Assembly: GCA_910583775.1 (NCBI GenBank)
Contig: CAJTYD010000034.1
Span: forward strand, 1-28,550
Source: an uncultured Muribaculaceae bacterium
Lineage (GTDB): Bacteria > Bacteroidota > Bacteroidia > Bacteroidales > Muribaculaceae
Reading direction: 5' to 3'
Length of the DNA: 28,550 nt
Shown here: positions 25,935 to 28,550 of the stretch, one piece after another
How positions within the stretch are numbered: the first letter of the stretch is position 1
Layout of the letters: every line of letters begins with the position of its first letter
Notes under the pieces: generated by a model
What the model was told of the DNA's origin: nothing
The model's database searches: none
The model's input: the letters and a program-made list of their open reading frames with translations, nothing else
Translations under genes and position numbers: made by a program

Positions 25935-26105
25935 GTGTAAAGACATATACGCCGGCATTTTCATTCCTATTATCAGCCATCCTCAAAAAAATGTTAACAT
26001 CGAGTATTGTCTCTCAATAAAGACGTCGGAAGCCCTTTAAAGAGCTGATTCGCCCAATCTGCTGATTAGAAGAAAATAATAAATGTTCCTAAAATCTGTA
26101 TTCGC

Positions 26106-26140
26106 TAAAAAACCAAAATGCAGCCGAATAGCTGCATAAT
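26106..26140 (-). terminator. Terminator of recQ
   Basis: On the minus strand ATGCAGC (26137-26131) and GCTGCAT (26124-26118) form a 7-bp stem with a 6-base loop, followed by TTTGGTTTTTTAGC. It lies 50 bases after the recQ stop. The 301-base gap at 25886-26186 otherwise holds only the operon promoter and no gene I can support. Confidence 0.85.
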
Positions 26141-26186
26141 GATTTTTTAACATACGTTTTTCGCTATAATCAGACGGAATCCAATA

Positions 26187-28367
26187 CTAATTTCCCATTT
26201 CGGAAAGGAATTTCACTCTGACAAGACGAATGTTGTCTTCATCATATTCATCTCCGAGTTCCTGGATGGCGGCCTCAAGGTCATCCTCCTCGCATTCCTT
26301 GAAATAATCGATTATATCCTGTTCCTGCTCTTCATCAAGTATTTCATTGATAAAGTATTCTATATCTATTTTCGTTCCGGCCTCCACGATAGATTCGAGC
26401 TCGTCGAGCAATTCGGAAAACTCGAGGCCCTTGCTTTCGGCAATCTCGTCGAGATCTATCTTCCGGTCGATAGCCTGAATGATCGACACCTTAAGGTTGT
26501 TTTTCTTGGGAACTGACCTGACTCTGATGTCTTCAGGACGGATAATCTCGTTTTCCTTAACATGTTCGCGAATCACATCGAGAAACTCCTTGCCGAAACG
26601 TTTTGCCTTGCCTGTGCCGACACCCGGAATGTTAAGCAACTCCTCTTCGGTTACAGGATAGGTAGTGGCCATAGCCTCAAGCGATGGATCCTGGAAAATT
26701 ACGTAGGGGGGTAATTCCAGTTTACGCGCCACTGATTTTCTTAGATTCTTCAAGATTGCGTAGAGCTCAGGATCTGCCACAGACGAGGCTCCTCCTTTAA
26801 TAACCGGTTCTATGTCGGTTTCTGAATAATCAATATCTTCCACGATTTTAAATGATGTAGGACAATTTATGAACTGACGTCCCTGGCCGGTCAGCTTAAG
26901 GGTTCCATAATTTTCGAGGTCTCTCGACAAATATCCGCCCACAACGGCCTGTCGCAAGAGCGTGGTCGCATATTTCTCTCCTTCTTTCTCCAGGGAACCG
27001 AAGGATTCTACCTCTTCATGATGATTTGACTTTATTTCATCGGTTTTTCTGCCGATGAGCATGTTGATTATATATTCGGGTTTATGCTTTTCCTTAACAT
27101 CCCTTACGGTCTCAAGAGCCATCACCAGATCTTCGGTAGCCTCGATCCGTTTGCGCGGGTTAAGGCAGTTGTCGCAGTTTCCGCAGTTGTCATTCTCGTA
27201 ACGCTCTCCGAAATAATGGAGGAGTATCCTGCGGCGGCATAACGATGATTCGGCATAGTTGGCTGTTTCCTGAAGCAACTGGCGTCCTATCTCCTGCTCG
27301 GTTGCAGTCTTGCTCTGCATAAGCTTGTCGAGTTTCTGCAGGTCCTTGTAGGAATAGAACGTGATGCAGTTTCCCTTGCCGCCGTCCCTGCCGGCGCGAC
27401 CAGTCTCCTGATAATACCCTTCGAGGCTCTTGGGGATGTCATAATGGATCACGAATCTCACGTCGGGTTTATCGATTCCCATACCGAAGGCGATCGTAGC
27501 CACGATCACATCCACTTTTTCCTGGAGGAAGGCGTCCTGGTTCTCGGAGCGGGTCTGCCCGTCCATGCCGGCATGATACGGCAAAGCCCGGATTCCGTTG
27601 ATTTTCAAGGTCTCGGCAAGCTCCTCAACCTTCTTGCGGCTCAGACAATAGATGATTCCGCTTTCGCCGGAATGATTCTTTATGTATCGGATTATGTCGC
27701 GGTCAACATCCTTTGTCTTCGGTCTCACCTCGTAATAGAGATTCTCTCTGTTGAAGCTCGACTTATAGACGACGGCGTCAAGGATTCCGAGATTTTTCTG
27801 AATGTCGTGCTGAACCTTCGGGGTGGCCGTAGCGGTGAGGGCAATCACGGGATAGCGTCCGATCTCCGCTATCAGGGGACGGATCTTGCGGTATTCAGGA
27901 CGGAAATCATGTCCCCATTCAGAAATACAGTGAGCCTCGTCGATAGCGAAAAAAGATATGTTTATCGACTTGAGAAACTCGATGTTGGCCTCTTTGGAGA
28001 GCGACTCCGGAGCCACATACAGGAGTTTGGTCTTTCCCGACCTTACATCCTTTTTGACAGCCTCGGCGGCATTCCTGGTCAAGGAAGAATTGAGGAAATG
28101 GGCAATACCCTCCTCTTCTCCGTAATGTCTCACGGCATCCACCTGATTCTTCATCAAGGCGATCAATGGCGAAATAACGACAGCCGTCCCTTCCGACATC
28201 AATGCCGGAAGCTGATAGCACAACGATTTTCCTCCGCCGGTTGGCATAAGGACAAACACATCTTTTCCGTCAAGAAGAGAGGAGATGATCTGAAGCTGGT
28301 CCCCTTTGAAGGAGTCAAATCCGAAGTGGTATTTTAACGATTCATAAATTTCGACACTCGTTGCCAT
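26187..28367 (-). CDS. recQ: ATP-dependent DNA helicase RecQ
   Basis: This 726-residue 3'-to-5' helicase unwinds recombination and stalled-fork intermediates. The helicase core is complete: Walker A MPTGGGKS at 41-48, DEAH at 143-146 followed by CISEWGHDFRPEYR, then TATATP, IIYCLSRKKVEELAETL and the YYQETGRAGRDG arginine-finger motif. The RQC region carries the zinc-binding cysteines (SLCRRR, then CGNCDNC). An HRDC domain lies at about residues 540-620 (LYAILKNLRKSVARKLELPPYVIFQD, LLNIPGVGTGKAKRFG). A further C-terminal module is very acidic with a helix-turn-helix-like part (SIIQAIDRKIDLDEIAESKGLEFSEL), seen in longer RecQ proteins. It runs as a single gene from its own promoter to its own terminator. 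Confidence 0.96.
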   Translation of the reverse strand: MATSVEIYESLKYHFGFDSFKGDQLQIISSLLDGKDVFVLMPTGGGKSLCYQLPALMSEGTAVVISPLIALMKNQVDAVRHYGEEEGIAHFLNSSLTRNAAEAVKKDVRSGKTKLLYVAPESLSKEANIEFLKSINISFFAIDEAHCISEWGHDFRPEYRKIRPLIAEIGRYPVIALTATATPKVQHDIQKNLGILDAVVYKSSFNRENLYYEVRPKTKDVDRDIIRYIKNHSGESGIIYCLSRKKVEELAETLKINGIRALPYHAGMDGQTRSENQDAFLQEKVDVIVATIAFGMGIDKPDVRFVIHYDIPKSLEGYYQETGRAGRDGGKGNCITFYSYKDLQKLDKLMQSKTATEQEIGRQLLQETANYAESSLCRRRILLHYFGERYENDNCGNCDNCLNPRKRIEATEDLVMALETVRDVKEKHKPEYIINMLIGRKTDEIKSNHHEEVESFGSLEKEGEKYATTLLRQAVVGGYLSRDLENYGTLKLTGQGRQFINCPTSFKIVEDIDYSETDIEPVIKGGASSVADPELYAILKNLRKSVARKLELPPYVIFQDPSLEAMATTYPVTEEELLNIPGVGTGKAKRFGKEFLDVIREHVKENEIIRPEDIRVRSVPKKNNLKVSIIQAIDRKIDLDEIAESKGLEFSELLDELESIVEAGTKIDIEYFINEILDEEQEQDIIDYFKECEEDDLEAAIQELGDEYDEDNIRLVRVKFLSEMGN

Positions 28368-28423
28368 GAGAAGAAAAGGATTTAATAGCGTTTTAACGCT
28401 GTTATTGTATAGAGAGTATTCAG

Positions 28424-28455
28424 CAAGCCTAAAGGCGCGAATGCTCTAATACAAA
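28424..28455 (-). promoter_or_regulatory. Promoter of recQ
   Basis: On the minus strand TTTG (28455-28452), a 20-nt spacer and TAGGCTTG (28431-28424) match the Bacteroidota consensus with one mismatch. The start near 28418 gives a leader of about 50 nt that contains a small hairpin, AGCGTT/AACGCT (28387-28400). Confidence 0.6.
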
Positions 28456-28501
28456 ATTAAAATTTTTTTTGATATCTGCCAAATAGATATTTCATATTAA
28501 T

Positions 28502-28549
28502 CTATAAAATCCCTTTATTAGGCGTAATATCAAGGCCGGCGGCTTCGAC
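28502..28549 (-). CDS. 3' end of an unidentified minus-strand gene (partial)
   Basis: From the right edge one minus-strand frame is open for 15 codons, VEAAGLDITPNKGIL, and ends in TAG at 28504-28502. The composition resembles a real C-terminus and the spacing to the recQ promoter is suitable. No family can be named. A competing frame ends in TGA a little further on, so this is tentative. Confidence 0.35.
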   Translation of the reverse strand, partial: VEAAGLDITPNKGIL

Positions 28550-28550
28550 A

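Noticed and set aside
27444..28337. 297-codon plus-strand frame opposite recQ
   Set aside because: Shadow of the RecQ helicase core; no start signal and no family pattern.
1..28550. CRISPR array, prophage, tRNA or rRNA genes
   Set aside because: No regularly spaced repeats, phage structural or integrase genes, cloverleaf-forming segments or rRNA-like stretches were recognised on either strand.

Overview
The window looks like a chromosomal segment of a Bacteroidales bacterium. The evidence is Bacteroidota-type promoters (TTTG, about 20 nt, TAnnTTTG) before several genes, a NigD-like lipoprotein, an ECF sigma factor paired with a membrane/beta-barrel regulator, an OstA-like LPS-transport protein in a surA-ostA-mutL cluster, a class II (B12-dependent) ribonucleotide reductase and a DPE2-type 4-alpha-glucanotransferase. 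Gut Muribaculaceae or a close relative is my best guess; this is inference, since no marker RNA gene is present.

Layout. 1-1980: the 3' end of a gene, a strong terminator, then an orphan 366-residue protein I do not recognise. Its gene lies between two diverged direct repeats. The right-hand repeat is split by a 181-bp MITE-like palindromic element with TAA target duplications. 1980-4615: NigD-like lipoprotein, ECF sigma factor whose ATG lies inside a perfect hairpin, and a translationally coupled regulator with one inner-membrane helix and a C-terminal outer-membrane barrel domain. 4789-10294: a decayed sugar-use locus. An intact AraC regulator is divergent from an MFS sugar porter gene with an in-frame TGA. 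Next comes a family 2 glycoside hydrolase gene with a TAG and a 1-nt frameshift. A deletion joins that gene in frame to the 3' part of a DUF5107/TPR gene.

10350-13506, minus strand: a 55-residue His/Cys-rich membrane protein missed by ordinary ORF cut-offs, an AlkD-like DNA glycosylase, an OprO/OprP-type porin and a second AraC regulator. 13911-19169, plus strand: nrdJ and malQ. 19254-28367, minus strand: mutL, an OstA-like protein, a SurA-like two-domain prolyl isomerase and a SurA-N-like lipoprotein form an envelope-biogenesis operon with its own promoter. recQ follows with its own promoter and terminator, and the 3' end of another minus-strand gene lies at the right edge.

There is no CRISPR array, prophage, rRNA or tRNA that I can support. 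The most unusual points are the nested MITE/repeat structure around the orphan gene, the hairpin over the sigma-factor start codon, the multi-lesion in-frame chimera in the sugar locus, and the small His-rich protein.
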